Below are positions 21,604 to 32,600 of a stretch of 64,000 bases of DNA, piece by piece (positions within the stretch are counted from its first letter, which is position 1; each line of letters begins with the position of its first letter). The notes under the pieces are model-generated. The model worked only from the letters and a program-made list of their open reading frames with translations, did no database searches and was not told the DNA's origin. Source of the stretch: Asterias rubens (taxonomy: Eukaryota > Echinodermata > Asteroidea > Forcipulatida > Asteriidae); the NCBI RefSeq assembly GCF_902459465.1, contig NC_047068.1:15027195-15091194 (forward strand), written 5' to 3'. Position numbers and translations under genes: made by a program.

Positions 21604-21691
21604 AACGCAGATAACTGGATATTCAGCATCTGTGCGACACGGAGAGCTACTATGACTGATGATCTGACAACCTCTGTTTGGATCACTTGAT
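21597..21691 (-). other. exon-like module M3
   Basis: On the - strand a run of T then CATCTACAG precedes ATCAAGTGATCCAAACAGAG. The possible donor CAG|GTTTGT lies within a CACTATTGGTA-family MITE fragment (21515-21603), so this end may be recruited from a transposon. Confidence 0.35.
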
Positions 21692-21749
21692 CTGTAGATG
21701 AAAAAAAAAATGAGATTCAAGGTTTATTCATTTTCCCACAGTATCAAAA

Positions 21750-22040
21750 GAAACAAGAAAGGGGTGTTGAACAAGAAAGGGGTGTTGACAAACACAAATG
21801 AGATGCTGAGATTAACCTCATTTTTGAGTTATTGCTTGGACAGCATTTCTTTTGTTTTAGCCATAATGACCTTTACATTTCCAAGGCTTCTGGGGGATCC
21901 TGAGTCGAATCCACAAATCCAGTTTGGAGTTGATACGCCAAGTCTTTCTGAAGTAATTGCCTGGACAACATTTCTTTTGTTTTAGCCATATTGACCTTTA
22001 CAATTGACCATGGGGTCCAAAACAATAGGCTTCTGGAGGA
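21750..22040. repeat. two small tandem duplications
   Basis: AACAAGAAAGGGGTGTTGA is doubled at 21755-21795. A second unit of about 123 bases (TTGGACAGCATTTCTTTTG / CTGGACAACATTTCTTTTG, each followed by TTTTAGCCATA and GACCTTTACA) is repeated from 21836 and 21959. Confidence 0.75.
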
Positions 22041-22065
22041 TCCCAAAACCAACAGTACTTACAAA

Positions 22066-22345
22066 ACTGCTCCTAAGTTTAATTGCCAATTAATTACCCG
22101 TTACAATCCTTCAAAATGTCTTAGATCATCCACTTCTTTGTTACTAGTTGTTCCTCAAACCCACAACAATTTGGGTGACATGGCTTTTTCTCATGCTGGT
22201 CCTTTACTTTGGAATAATCTGCCTCTTAATATCCGTAACATGTCTTCTATTCATAAGTTCAAAAGAGGCCCTCAAAACCCATGAGCATCACTTGTGGTGG
22301 ATACCGGCGCAATATAAGTGTTCTTATTGTTGTTATTATTATTAG
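22066..22345 (+). mobile_element. 5'-truncated L2/CR1-type LINE, C-terminal reverse-transcriptase end
   Basis: The frame encodes the conserved tail that follows non-LTR reverse transcriptase: SKCLRSSTSLLLVVPQT, GDMAFSHAGPLLWNNLPLNI, then FKRGPQ where the family usually has FKRxLKTHLF. A frameshift near 22260 (the KTHEHH reading is in another frame) breaks it. The 3' end has GCGCAATATAAGT followed by TTATTGTTGTTATTATTATT, a typical LINE tail microsatellite. It is a dead insertion lacking most of its coding region. Confidence 0.85.
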
Positions 22346-22621
22346 ATGAAATGTGACACTGCTAAAAAGGGATCCAATTAAGAAGCAGAGCTTGCATGGA
22401 ATGGTCCCTAAATCGCATGCACTTGAGACAGAGAATTATAATAGCTTTCTACCTCTATGAGTAAACCGTGGAGGTCCAATGAGAATGAAGTTAAACACAA
22501 ATTGTTTAACTAAGCAAATTCCCATCACACATGAGGAGTAGTTTAATTGGTACTTGTTTTCAGAAATTAAGCTCATATAATATATTTTTTTAAATGGTTT
22601 ACATCAATTTTTGTTTCGCAC

Positions 22622-22774
22622 CTTTAAATTTGAAACTGATTGATTTGTCAAAGTAGACTGCTGATGAGAGACTCTCCAATACTTCATCAGTGATGAGACA
22701 TCTCTGCTCAGTGTGATGGACAGCCATCCATCAATGAAAAGTGGACATCTCTGCGGTCTTCATCATCAGTTCAT
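22622..22774 (-). other. exon-like module M4
   Basis: On the - strand CAACTTGTACAG precedes ATGAACTGATGATGAAGAC, and the module ends ATTTAAAG|GTGCGA. It is 153 bases with stops in every frame. It is most similar to M5 (shared CACTGAGCAGAGAT and GGAGAGTCTC). Confidence 0.4.
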
Positions 22775-23635
22775 CTGTACAAGTTGACAAAACAAATAGG
22801 AATGCGTAAAAGTTAAACATTTAGTGAGTAAACTATTTGAGTCGATATAGTCATGAATCAATTTATTTCTAATAAATTACCCAAATCCTCCCAGAATATG
22901 CTTAATTCTCAAATCCACTCTTATCCAACTAACTACACACTCAGATGGTTTCCATATTCCCAGTGTTCATTCAACCAATCCATAACTGTGTTTCTTTTTA
23001 AGGACCTAAGTATTCATACTTACTTATAGAGGTACTCTATAAGAAAAGAAAAAATGGAAGCTCAAAACTGTCCTCTCCTCTTACAAAAATACCCTATTTG
23101 ATTGTAATAATCAATTTTCTGTTTGTGTTAGGCCCACTATTCTATTTAATTGATTCAATTTCCACCAATAATGTCGTCTACTTATCTCGTCTCCACGCAG
23201 CTATGTACTGAACCAATGTTACTGCGTTGTCCTGTTTGTGTTTATCCGTGTCTTTTCCTGTGTTACCAGTTTATGTGGCTTCAATTTTTTCAGTATACTC
23301 TTGCATTGTTCTTTCTTATAGATACGTATTACACAAATTCAGGGGGTGGGGTGGGTCTCTATCCAACAAGCTTGCTTTAAGGAGACCTCCCCCACTTAAT
23401 CTTTTAAGTTTTCTTTCCTGTAATGTTATATTTTGTCATTTTAAATGATTGAGTGGAAATAATATGAACTTTATGGAGTTGAAAGTCTCATGTCCTTAAT
23501 GTAACTGGGCAACAGAGGGCATCGTCACTTTCGCGCAACTTGGCTGTCGCTTAAAAGTATGCATGTGCATTAAATCACCCGATAGTGATTGTGCGCTGTG
23601 ATTCCAATGATATTTAAATACCGATATGAGTACCT
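22775..23635. other. no gene seen
   Basis: AT-rich sequence. Short frames near 23150-23450 are cysteine- and serine-rich but show no domain, no splice logic and no conservation clue. Confidence 0.5.
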
Positions 23636-23765
23636 TATGGATTTGAATAAATGTAGAATCCTACTAAGTGTACAAATTGTGCAGACTATTCCCTCTCGTC
23701 ACAGTTTAACTAACAATGTTGTGATGATGATTGTGCCCATTTAATTGTTCATGCCTGCAGCGTAT
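23636..23765 (+). repeat. second copy of the 8390-8535 dispersed repeat
   Basis: ATTCCCTCTCGTCACAGTTT, AACAATGTTGTGATGATG and CATGCCTGCAG match the other copies. The GGGGGCGC end is missing. Confidence 0.55.
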
Positions 23766-23945
23766 GCAGACCTAGTGCTCTGTTTATAGAATATGAGGTC
23801 ATGGTTTTACGCGAGATCTCGTTTTACAAGAATTCGGTTGTTTTGGATTGTTTTCACCACATAAACAGAACCTGAGTATTGAATGATGCAGAATTTTCCA
23901 ATACCAGTTGGTTCAACACAGGACTAGTTATGTGAAGAATCGTAC

Positions 23946-24093
23946 CTGTAAATCAGGACGTTGATTGAATAGAGAAAGCAGATTTCTGGAGACTCTCCTA
24001 GGCTTCAAAATTGATAGATTGAGAAATCTCTGCTCAGTTGGATGGACAGCCACAGTGACTGAAGAACAGACATCTCTGTCTTCATTAGTTCAT
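23946..24093 (-). other. exon-like module M5
   Basis: On the - strand TTTCATCTACAG precedes ATGAACTAATGAAGACAGAG, and the module ends TTTACAG|GTACGA. It is 148 bases and about as long as M4. No frame is open through it. M4 and M5 together look like a duplicated non-coding exon. Confidence 0.4.
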
Positions 24094-24559
24094 CTGTAGA
24101 TGAAATAAAATGAGAAATAAATTAATATTTTGTAAATTGTAGGGTGCACCATACCACCAGCCATCCAAAACACAGTGTTGTAGGATTCCACAACTTTGAC
24201 TCAAGTTGTAATTATTTGGGTGACTCCTGGTTTTGCCTCCAGATTTTAAATGTATATAGGAGGAGTTGAAGGCCAGTTGACAGCACCAAACCAGTTGACA
24301 GCAAGTTGTAAAACCCATCACTGGAGATGTAACAGCCCTTTTTGTAATTTGCGCAAGCTGCAATTTTTTTACAGCGTAAAATTCGTTTACCTCTTCCTTT
24401 GTTTTGTATGCACGATTGGCTTGCGCAAATTTAAAAAGGGTCATATTCAAATATTGCACTCAACATAATGCCATTTGCGGCACTACACTTAAAGCCATGC
24501 GCACATGAGCTCACACTATCAGTTGGTACATGATGATCACATCGCCAGTACCGAACTTG
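24094..24559. other. no gene seen
   Basis: It contains a 124-codon open frame on the - strand (24085-24459) without recognisable features. It overlaps the M5 acceptor region and is considered spurious. Confidence 0.45.
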
Positions 24560-24738
24560 GACTTATTTTCAGAAATAATTTCTTCCATGGATATATTTGT
24601 TAGCTGTAAACTCAATCTCATTGAAAGTATAATAAGGGACACTAAGAATATATGAATGGAATTTCAACTTCCAAATCAGGTAAAAAAGTTAAGAAAATGT
24701 TAGTCAAGTTTGTGTTCGCATTGTAAAGAAGCTTTATT
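24560..24738 (+). repeat. dispersed repeat, first copy
   Basis: TTCTTCCATGGATATATTTG, AGGGACACTA, TATGAATGGAATTTC and AAATCAGGTAAAAAA recur at 26160-26640, where the element is split by a MITE. Confidence 0.65.
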
Positions 24739-25446
24739 AGGCCTAAAATAAAATATGTTGGATTGCCCTGTCCCGACCGACCGACCGTAAAATGAAGAAA
24801 ATCTCGGTAGCGGCTTTTTATTTATTTTTATTTTCGTTTGGGTTTTCCCTTTTTATTTTTATCTTCAGAATTGTGATTTCATGAATATTTTATGCTCACA
24901 AAATGGTAGATTTGACACAAATATTTATTTTCGGCTGACTACTTACTGTCAACAACAATAATTATCCAGTGCAACCATGGTGCAACACAGTCGTGGTATT
25001 CAACGTTCACAAAAGCGCAACGGAGATCGATTTCCCTCTCACACATATCAAACCGCACGCCCGTTTATCCGATGTCACGATTTCACAAGGAACCAGTCTA
25101 ACAATCCATTGAACAACAGAGAGCGCTGTTGCCAGTAATGCCCTTATATGGAATCGCTTGTTATTGAATGGACGAAAAACATGGTGAATGAAATGACTCT
25201 CGGTAATAGTTTTGAAAGGATTTTGCCAAAATAAAGTTGCAAAAAGTGCGCTTGAAGCGAGATATATAAGATGAAATACCTTGCTTGTTTGACAAACAGA
25301 TCTTTCCAGAAATGTGTATGCAATTTTGGCAGGGCATTCTTTGACATCTCAACAACAACAAAAACAAAAACAAAATATCCCGACCGACCGACCAAAGCAA
25401 AAAATCGGGAGAAAGGGCAATCCAACATATTTTTTTTGTTGGCCTT
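24739..25446. mobile_element. DNA transposon with CCGACCGACCG subterminal repeats
   Basis: The left end AGGCCTAAAATAAAATATGT, then TGGATTGCCCTGTCCCGACC, is mirrored on the right by GAAAGGGCAATCCAACATA and TTGGCCT. CCGACCGACCG lies inside each end. It is about 708 bp with no transposase frame, so it is non-autonomous or internally deleted. Confidence 0.75.
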
Positions 25447-26155
25447 ATACCAAGGACGTCCTACCACTCAGGCTTTCACTACACCAACCTGTAAATGGGG
25501 CAATTTGTTTAGGGGAGGTTGGTAGCATAAGATGTATTTAATTCAATGTTGGGCTGGACATATGTAGCGTGCGTTAAAACTGACACTTTATGCACCCCCT
25601 CCCACCATGCTATATCGCAGGACGTCCTGTTTTCAAGGTGTCCCTAAAATCGAGGCAAATATTTTACCTCTCTGCACGCGATGTAAACAGTCCCTAGATA
25701 AAATTTGTGTAGTTTGACTTGCAAAGCAAAGAGTCTCCTCTCCTTGGACCAAAACATCGAGACACGTACATGTAAGGCTCTACTGGTTAGTTGCACTTGT
25801 AAACACAATTTTAATTTTTTATTTTAGGCATTTCTACAAGGTACAAAAATTATCATAATGTTGGGGCCATCTACAACGAATTTGCCCACCGAAAAAGTTT
25901 CAGTCACATCTCATGATGATCAAATTGTGTGAATCGTTGGAAAAAAATACAGAGGCTTAAAGAAGCCATGGGCCTTATATTATTTTCTAATATTTTTTTA
26001 GATTTTTGTTTAAACCCTCGTATCAATATTATTATAAATATTATAATTTGAACATCAGCTTGGTGATTCAATTATCACTTTTTATTTTGACGCTTTATTA
26101 TAAATATTAAGGGGAATTTTTTTTATTAAAAATAAATAAAGCCAATAATTATTCA
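25447..26155. other. no gene seen
   Basis: Mixed AT-rich sequence with AT-only stretches near 26020-26130 (repeated TTATAAATATTA). Nothing coding. Confidence 0.5.
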
Positions 26156-26640
26156 CACTTCGACATATTTTCGGAAATAACTTCTTCCATGGATATAGTT
26201 GCGATAACGTAACCCTCCTCCCGACGGCCACCAGGCCGGAGGGTTACGAGTTTGTTTCAAGCAGAAACGGTTGATCTGGTCCAACACGTTCAATTTCGAC
26301 AGCTAGTCACCAGATTTGCCCCATTTTTACCACTTTAAAAAATCATTACACAAATTCTGAGGGTACGAACTTAATCCGCAATGTCTAATGCAAATGCATA
26401 ATACTCAAAACACCATTTAGGAAATATTTCGAAGAAAAATTGACAAAAACTGGGGTAAAAATGGGGCCGTCGGAAGGAGGGTTACGTTATCGCAACTACC
26501 ATGGATATATTTGTTAGCCATAACTCGTTGAGAATATAGTGAGGGACACTATAAATTTATGAACGGAATTTCAGCTTCTCAAATCAGGTAAAAAATAAAG
26601 AAAATTGTAGTTAAATTTGTGTTCCTATTGGTAGGACCGA
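26156..26640 (+). repeat. second copy of the 24560 repeat, split by a MITE
   Basis: The left part ends TTCTTCCATGGATATA (to 26197). The right part resumes CCATGGATATATTTGTTAGC (from 26499). The doubled CCATGGATATA is probably the target-site duplication of the MITE between them. Confidence 0.7.
26198..26496. mobile_element. MITE with GTTGCGATAACGTAACCCTC ends
   Basis: About 30 bases at each end are inverted: GTTGCGATAACGTAACCCTC on the left and GAGGGTTACGTTATCGCAAC on the right. It is 299 bp, non-coding, and flanked by CCATGGATATA on both sides. Confidence 0.85.
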
Positions 26641-26868
26641 CGACTGACGTCCTACCAGGTCTCTGGGAATCCATACCTTCTTGTTTGTTGTGAAAACAGG
26701 AAAAACTCAAAACAAATGGGGCCAGTTGAATAGCCTAGATCGGTGTGTGGTGTGAACATTTCAATGTCCGTCAATATTGCACACTTCATATTAACAAGAA
26801 GATAATTAGGGCATCGGTTGATATATGCCATTATTATTTTTGGCTAACACATTGGCTTATACATTAAT

Positions 26869-27445
26869 ATACATTGGCTTCCTGTCAGGTATCGGATTAT
26901 TTTTAAGGTGTGTTTGTTAATTTTTAAATGCTTAAATGGTCTTTGCCCTTTGTATCTGTATGATCTTGTTGCTACTAGGCCTGTAGTTAGATCTACTCGT
27001 TCTGCTAGTGATGTTACTCTGTTGATCCGCCTCAGAGCGAAGCTGGTTTCTGCAGGTGATAGGATGTTCTCTGTAATTGGCCCTGAAATGTGGAACCAGC
27101 TTCCTAAGCAACTTAGGGAAGCCAGTAATGTTGATACCTTCAAGGCTGGCCTTAAGACAAATCTTTTCAAGCGTGCTTTCTTAAACCACTAAGTACAAGT
27201 ACATGTACATATATTTTTGTATTCTCTGTAGCAATTCCATTTTTTTTAACTAGGGTTTATTCTCAGTGTTTTTTAATCATCGATTGTTGTGCACAAATTC
27301 TGCATTTATTACATGTTTACTGTATTTTCTTTTGGGTGTTTAATTGTATGGATTTTAATATGTTTTCTTTTAATTGTTCAGCGCCCAGGAGGATGTTTAC
27401 ATGGATAGGCGCTATATAAATTTCCATTATTATTTATTATTATTA
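26869..27445 (+). mobile_element. 5'-truncated L2/CR1-type LINE with intact C-terminal frame
   Basis: An open frame encodes the conserved tail of a non-LTR reverse transcriptase: LHWLPVRYRIIFKVCLLIFK, CLNGLCPLYL, RAKLVSAGDRMFSVIGPEMW, NQLPKQLREASNVDTFKAGL, KTNLFKRAF, then a stop at 27190-27192. LHWLPVxxRI, FSVxGPxxWNxLP and FKxxLKTxLF are hallmarks of CR1/L2-type elements. A 3' UTR follows with GGCGCTATATAAATTTCC and a TTATTATTTATTATT tail. It lacks the endonuclease and most of the reverse transcriptase. With no internal stops in this piece, it is younger than the copy at 22 kb. Confidence 0.9.
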
Positions 27446-27565
27446 TTTCCGTATGGCGCCACCACTCTTTCACTTATTTTAACAAAAAGGGATATATATC
27501 AATCAGGTAAATTAGATACTATATTATTTTATTTCGAATGAAAAAGTGGTGGCGCCATACGGAAA
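27446..27565. mobile_element. MITE with TTTCCGTATGGCGCCACCAC ends
   Basis: Perfect inverted ends of about 20 bases (TTTCCGTATGGCGCCACCAC / GTGGTGGCGCCATACGGAAA) surround an AT-rich centre. It is 120 bp and sits directly against the LINE tail microsatellite. Confidence 0.9.
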
Positions 27566-27624
27566 CTTTTCCTTATTTTTTTCCCAATTCAAAGAAAAAG
27601 GCATAATACCGTGAAAACTGGTAA

Positions 27625-27776
27625 GAGGAGGATACAAATTGTGCAGACCACTCCCCCTCTCGTCACAGTTTCTGTCCTTATACTCTTTGGTTCAAGTTGT
27701 GATGATGAATGTGTCCACACATTTGTACATGCCTGTCCTACTCCTGTCGATAGGGGGCGCTCTAAAGAGACATTTC
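27625..27776 (+). repeat. third copy of the 8390-8535 dispersed repeat
   Basis: CATGCCTGTCCTACTCCTGT and CGATAGGGGGCGCTCTAA are identical to the copy at 8.4 kb. Confidence 0.6.
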
Positions 27777-28051
27777 AGCTCAATTTTTTTAATGAGGCAC
27801 ACTCGACGACGAAAAACATAATTATTTTTGCATTTACATATTCAAAAAGCAACAGTTACTTACCAAAATATTCCTCGATTCTTGTGGCATTTGTCAACTT
27901 TTCCAAGTGCAAAAACATGTCATTTTGAGACGTTTTCTTTCGTCTAATGGATACACTAAAACGTTCACACATGTGCTGCACGAAAAGCGCCATATTTTTT
28001 TTTGTTTAGTTGAACACACAGTGTGCGCATGTCCTCGCTTATACACGGGCC

Positions 28052-28189
28052 GGCCCTTCTCGAAACAACGGGCTTTGGCCCCTCAGTTGATTCGACAAAT
28101 TATGGGGCGTGCTCTCAGGATCGACTTCAGACGACGAGAGGGCGGAGCCTGCCGAATTGAAAGCAGAAGCCGTGGTTTCGAAAAGGGCC
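28052..28189. mobile_element. palindromic MITE with GGCCCTTYTCGAAAC ends
   Basis: GGCCCTTCTCGAAAC (28052-28066) is mirrored by GTTTCGAAAAGGGCC (28175-28189), and pairing continues inward. It is GC-richer than its surroundings. A 113-codon frame across it (27907-28248) is explained by this element rather than by a gene. Confidence 0.75.
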
Positions 28190-29034
28190 ACCATACACCC
28201 ACATGTAGTTCCCCGATTTTGATAATAAACGTTATAAACAAAATGTGAAAAATCTTTCTTGCTAAATAGAGTAATTTACTAAATTTGTGTGTACTTTAAG
28301 ATGTTTAATAATATTAACGTTGAAGACAAATAGCACCATTCCCCCTTATAATCATAATTCTAGTATTATGGGCGGAGTGATATCATCACCCTGTACTCCA
28401 TAAAGAAGTCTGCACAAACCACTTGTCCCCGGACGGGTTGCCGCAATTTTAAAGAAGGACCCTAGTACACATGGTAGTGGTCGAAGTGAGATTTTAATCA
28501 TTTGCCTCCCCCTGAAATAACACTAAATAAATTAAATATCGAAACACCATGCTTTATTTATAAATTCTGCTATAATGACATTTTTTTAATGGATGGTGGG
28601 GACGAGAGGTTTTTGACTTCACAAATTGTTATTATTTGAATATTAATTAATGCGTACTTCCCATCTCCATTGTCCTCTGATGAATTTTTTTTCTACAAAT
28701 AACTACAAAGATGCGTTCTGTGTCTTAATTTCATTATTTCATGCATAAAGACTATGCCCAGAGAGGGCACGGTCAAATGGGGAGCCACTGCATAGCTACT
28801 GCTTAGCAACCTTTGATGTTACATCCTTATCTCTTTGTACCTGTAGTCTTAAAGAATATTCACTTTTTGTTGTACTCATTGTTTGCGCCAATAATATTGC
28901 TAGACATTATATACGTCTCGCTGGAGATGTACAAACATTCACAAAGGAGGGAATTTAATTATTAAAGATGCGTAAAAAAAATATCAAAATAGAGAGAAGG
29001 AGCCTACCTGCGAATCTAAAAAATTGTTTCACAG
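28190..29034. other. no gene seen
   Basis: AT-rich intergenic sequence with no recognised element. Confidence 0.5.
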
Positions 29035-29300
29035 CGATTACAATTACATGTCCTCTTGGACTTAAAGGGAAGGTGTGCGTTTTGGTATTCACTCTTAAAA
29101 TTAATGGCAAAACATCTTATGGTTAGAAGCCTACGATCGACATCTTTCGAAGGAGGGCCTGGACATAGGCGTATATGAAATATTTTGAGAAACATTTCAC
29201 TTCGAACGGAATGTGATGTTGTAAAACAAAAGTTGGTGTATGCCCGCCCCAAAAGTTTAATTTGAGAAGCGTCACACTGTCAGGAACGCTTCTCAGATTA
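29035..29300. repeat. dispersed repeat with AAATGTTTCTCAAAA / TTTGAGAAAC core (copy 1)
   Basis: TTAATGGCAAAACATCTTAT, GTTAGAAGCCTAC, TTTTGAGAAACATTTCACTT and the inverted AAGCGTCACACTG/CAGGAACGCTT end recur near 32.5, 39.4, 45.9, 47.6 and 48.1 kb. It is probably an old MITE family related to the CACTATTGGTA family. Confidence 0.55.
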
Positions 29301-32300
29301 AGGATGATTCTTCAGGAGGATGCTTGACTCTGGTTCTTTTCGACCCAATCATTAAAAAATATTGAAATATGGTGCTTTACAGCAAATCTCCCCTATTATT
29401 ATACTTCCACATGCAAAGTTTCAAATCCTTAATTATTTTAACTTGTTTTTAAGATAGCTGTACCCCCTTAAAACACAACTGCAAATAAAGTTGATTGAAG
29501 CAATAACATTATGAGAGGATATGTAAATTTGTACTTAATTTGCATATCACGCCAATTTGATTGCAAGGTTATCTGAGGTTACAATACAGATTGAAAATTC
29601 GTTATGGTCTGCCTGTATAGATATGGTCTCTCCACTTCCTATACCCTTTCATTAAAATCAAGAGTGCCTCAACTGAAGGAGTCATTAGCTACGGAAACAA
29701 AATTCGATTTTGAGACAGACAAATATCTTAGAGGCCATGTCTACTTTGAAGGGGTCTTCAAATTTGGCTGTGTAGTATAATAATAATTGCATTGACAGCT
29801 ACAATGTGCAATGCTGAGAATCCCAAGTGTTTGAGTAAGAAGATGGGTAATCAGATGCAGAATGCAGGTGTGTGAATGTCCTTTACAACACTTCTTCATA
29901 AATGCAGCAGTCTTTTTGAGATGCTGAACTGAAAAGTTACCGGTTGGCCATCCCAGATTTTCATATGGAAGCAACCGCAGCCATTTTGCTCGGGGTTTTT
30001 TACCTGTATTTTTGTCATCGAAATTCTAAATCTGGCAATGGGCCTATATAGGTCAATATTTTTCTCACGAAATACAGTGACTGTGCGCAAAATTCCATAC
30101 TTGTACCGTCAAATGTACAGTCCTCGAAGTATATTTCCCACATCTGCCCCGGTATAGGCTATTTCAATAGGCCTTTAGGCCCTACGCAAGTGAAAAAAAC
30201 TCCTTGGTTTACAACACATTACATTACGCACGCGAGTTAAAATGTTTGTGCAGAATCAGTAAATCAACTCGATCTCGTAGTTCTAAAATTATTGTTTCTA
30301 TCCATATTAATAAGAAAATTAGTACTTATACGTGAAAGCGCAGTCTAGTTTTTATTATTGTCCTCAAGCTTTTCAATGTGCCTTACTTTCTGGAATCTAT
30401 AACAAAAAAAAAACGATTTAAAATTCAAATCTAAATTTTTAGGTCAAATTCGCACAATATCGGATGTAAAGTTTTCGCCAAACTAACACCAGTACTGTAT
30501 TTTATTGCTTTAAAAGGGTCAGCCCCTCAAATTAAATAAAATATAACGAAAATGTACACAAGCTTTGTTTTGATGCAGTTCCAAAGTATGATTTTCTTAA
30601 AACAGGCACACAGAAACAAGTGTGTAGGGGCCCAGTCAATGTATAGTATATTTTTCTATATTATTGTCTTCCTTTCAATCTATAAGAATAGTTGTTCAAG
30701 CGCAATCAGGTAGAATACACTCTTCTTCTTCGAGTATTGACTTCACCTTTGCCGTTAGGCAAACCAAGATAATTGGAGAAATTTTGAGCGGGAATAGAAA
30801 GAGAAGAGTAGAGAACATATCTTGACATTCACCCCATGGCGTATGAATGGATGCACTGATTCGACTGTCCAATAAGAGTGAGATGTTCACAGTGATTTAC
30901 ATAAACTGGAAAGGTCATCTTTCAGACAGATCAATACAAGCAATCCCGCAGGGCACAGGGAGGAAAAGAAAATACAGAAAACTCAAGAAATACACACCGG
31001 ACTAAGAAACAGAGTAAGACAGAAAAAAAAATCCCAACAGGGCTATACAACTGTATGGTAATTCAAAGTGACTATAAATGAATGTCTCTTGATCCAAAAT
31101 GCAACCCCCTGCAGATGGATGTTCAGTAGCAATGATCTTCAGAGAGAGTTTTAACATATAGGACAGAACCAAAAAGGTCATCAATATAGTTCACATTTTT
31201 TAGTCTTGCTATCAAGGTGATAAAAACCCTACAGGTAAATGGGTTCGATATGCACAGAGCCAAGTTATATATAGCATGGGTTATATAGAAACAGTGAAAT
31301 CTACTCGGTATTATGTTGGGGGGGGGTATATGTTCGCCCCCAGGGAATTCACACTAACGTGTATAAGTAGTGGCTGGGTAAAGCAGGGATGTATAGAGAT
31401 AAGAGAGGATTCAACCATGATTTAACCTGGTTAAGGATGCATTCCCAAATCCTCTACTTTCAAACCGAGAGCAGAGATTTAAGTAGAGGGGCGGGGGGGG
31501 GGGTATCAGTGTTCACGTTGAATTATATTTAACAGTGGTTATATGTCTATTTTGAATAAGGGATAAAGAACTTTACTTGGGTTTGGTGAAGATTTGTTTT
31601 TTACACACTGGTGTGTAGGGCACATGTATTCTAATTGACTCTGTTGCCACACTATGCATGGATTTGTGTAGATTATCGCACTCATACAAAGCAAATGCTG
31701 TTACATGGTATAGCCATTTGGCTACAAAACTAGTGAACAATTCATCCTGTATTCTACAAAGGGTTGGACTATGTTATACAGATGGTTGGTTCCTAATTTG
31801 TTTCTATGAGATTTGACATAGGCAGGGCTACTTGACTGTGATCAATTTTCCTAATAAAACTGCAGGCCTACAAAAACAATGCAGACAAGCACTCTATTCC
31901 ACAGGACCCACGTAAATCAAAGATAATGTTGATGGAGGGTTCCGATTCACTAAGTCTATGATTTGGCTTTAATATGAAAGGGGGAGAATGTCACATCAAT
32001 TGGAGAGTTTGGTTTGAGACAATTACAGGATGTCTCTTAATAGCTAGGAGACAACCTGTCTGGCAAGAGATTGAAGGGAAAGGAAAGAACACTCGAGATG
32101 AAAACGAGCAACTACTATCAAGGGAGATGGAAGTAGTGTTTCTTTCTTTTTATCAGTATCAAACTGACTATAGGATCCAGCACTGACCTTTGTGTCAATA
32201 CTGATCAGCTAATAAAACTTCACTTAGGTTTAGTTGTCATAAGGAGAATTTATAATAAAAACTCAATAAAAGTGACAACAAAATAAACACATTACAAGGA

Positions 32301-32329
32301 TGAAATCTTTTTGAATTCAGAAAGTACAT
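29301..32329. other. no gene seen; 3 kb without recognised coding sequence
   Basis: It contains G-tracts near 31318 and 31490 and several short frames (29741-30090 on the -, 30696-31184 on the -, 31974-32186 on the +) that lack domains, splice support or repeat homology I can name. A regulatory or non-coding role cannot be judged. Confidence 0.45.
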
Positions 32330-32600
32330 TGTGCATACTTCTGGTGTTTATGGAACCGTTCGCTGGTTTTAATCCTATATGGAGATGTATATATTAAGTA
32401 AAACTATTTTAAAATTTCTTTTCAATAGATGATCTTGTTTTTGAGATTACTGACAGTAAGGCTTCTCATATTCAAATTTGGGGTATATATATTTTCAAAT
32501 AACCACATTCCATCGAAGTGAAATGTTTCTCAAAAAGCTTTTATTGAAAGCTGCTGTACTGCTAGTGATGACCAAAATGAACATGTATACCTATACCCTA
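32330..32600 (-). repeat. copy 2 of the TTTGAGAAAC dispersed repeat
   Basis: GTTTTAATCCTATATGGAG, GGCTTCTCATATTCAAATTT and GTGAAATGTTTCTCAAAAAG match the copy at 45.4-46.0 kb. Confidence 0.55.

Noticed and set aside
22655-24105. C/D-box snoRNA genes within the modules
   Set aside because: TGATGA and CTGA words occur, but spacing and terminal stems do not fit. Mentioned only as a possibility in the module finding.
24085-24459. 124-codon frame on the - strand
   Set aside because: No domain, no codon bias apparent, and it conflicts with the acceptor of module M5.
27907-28248. 113-codon arginine-rich frame as a gene
   Set aside because: Its core is the palindromic MITE at 28052-28189; both halves are inverted copies of each other.
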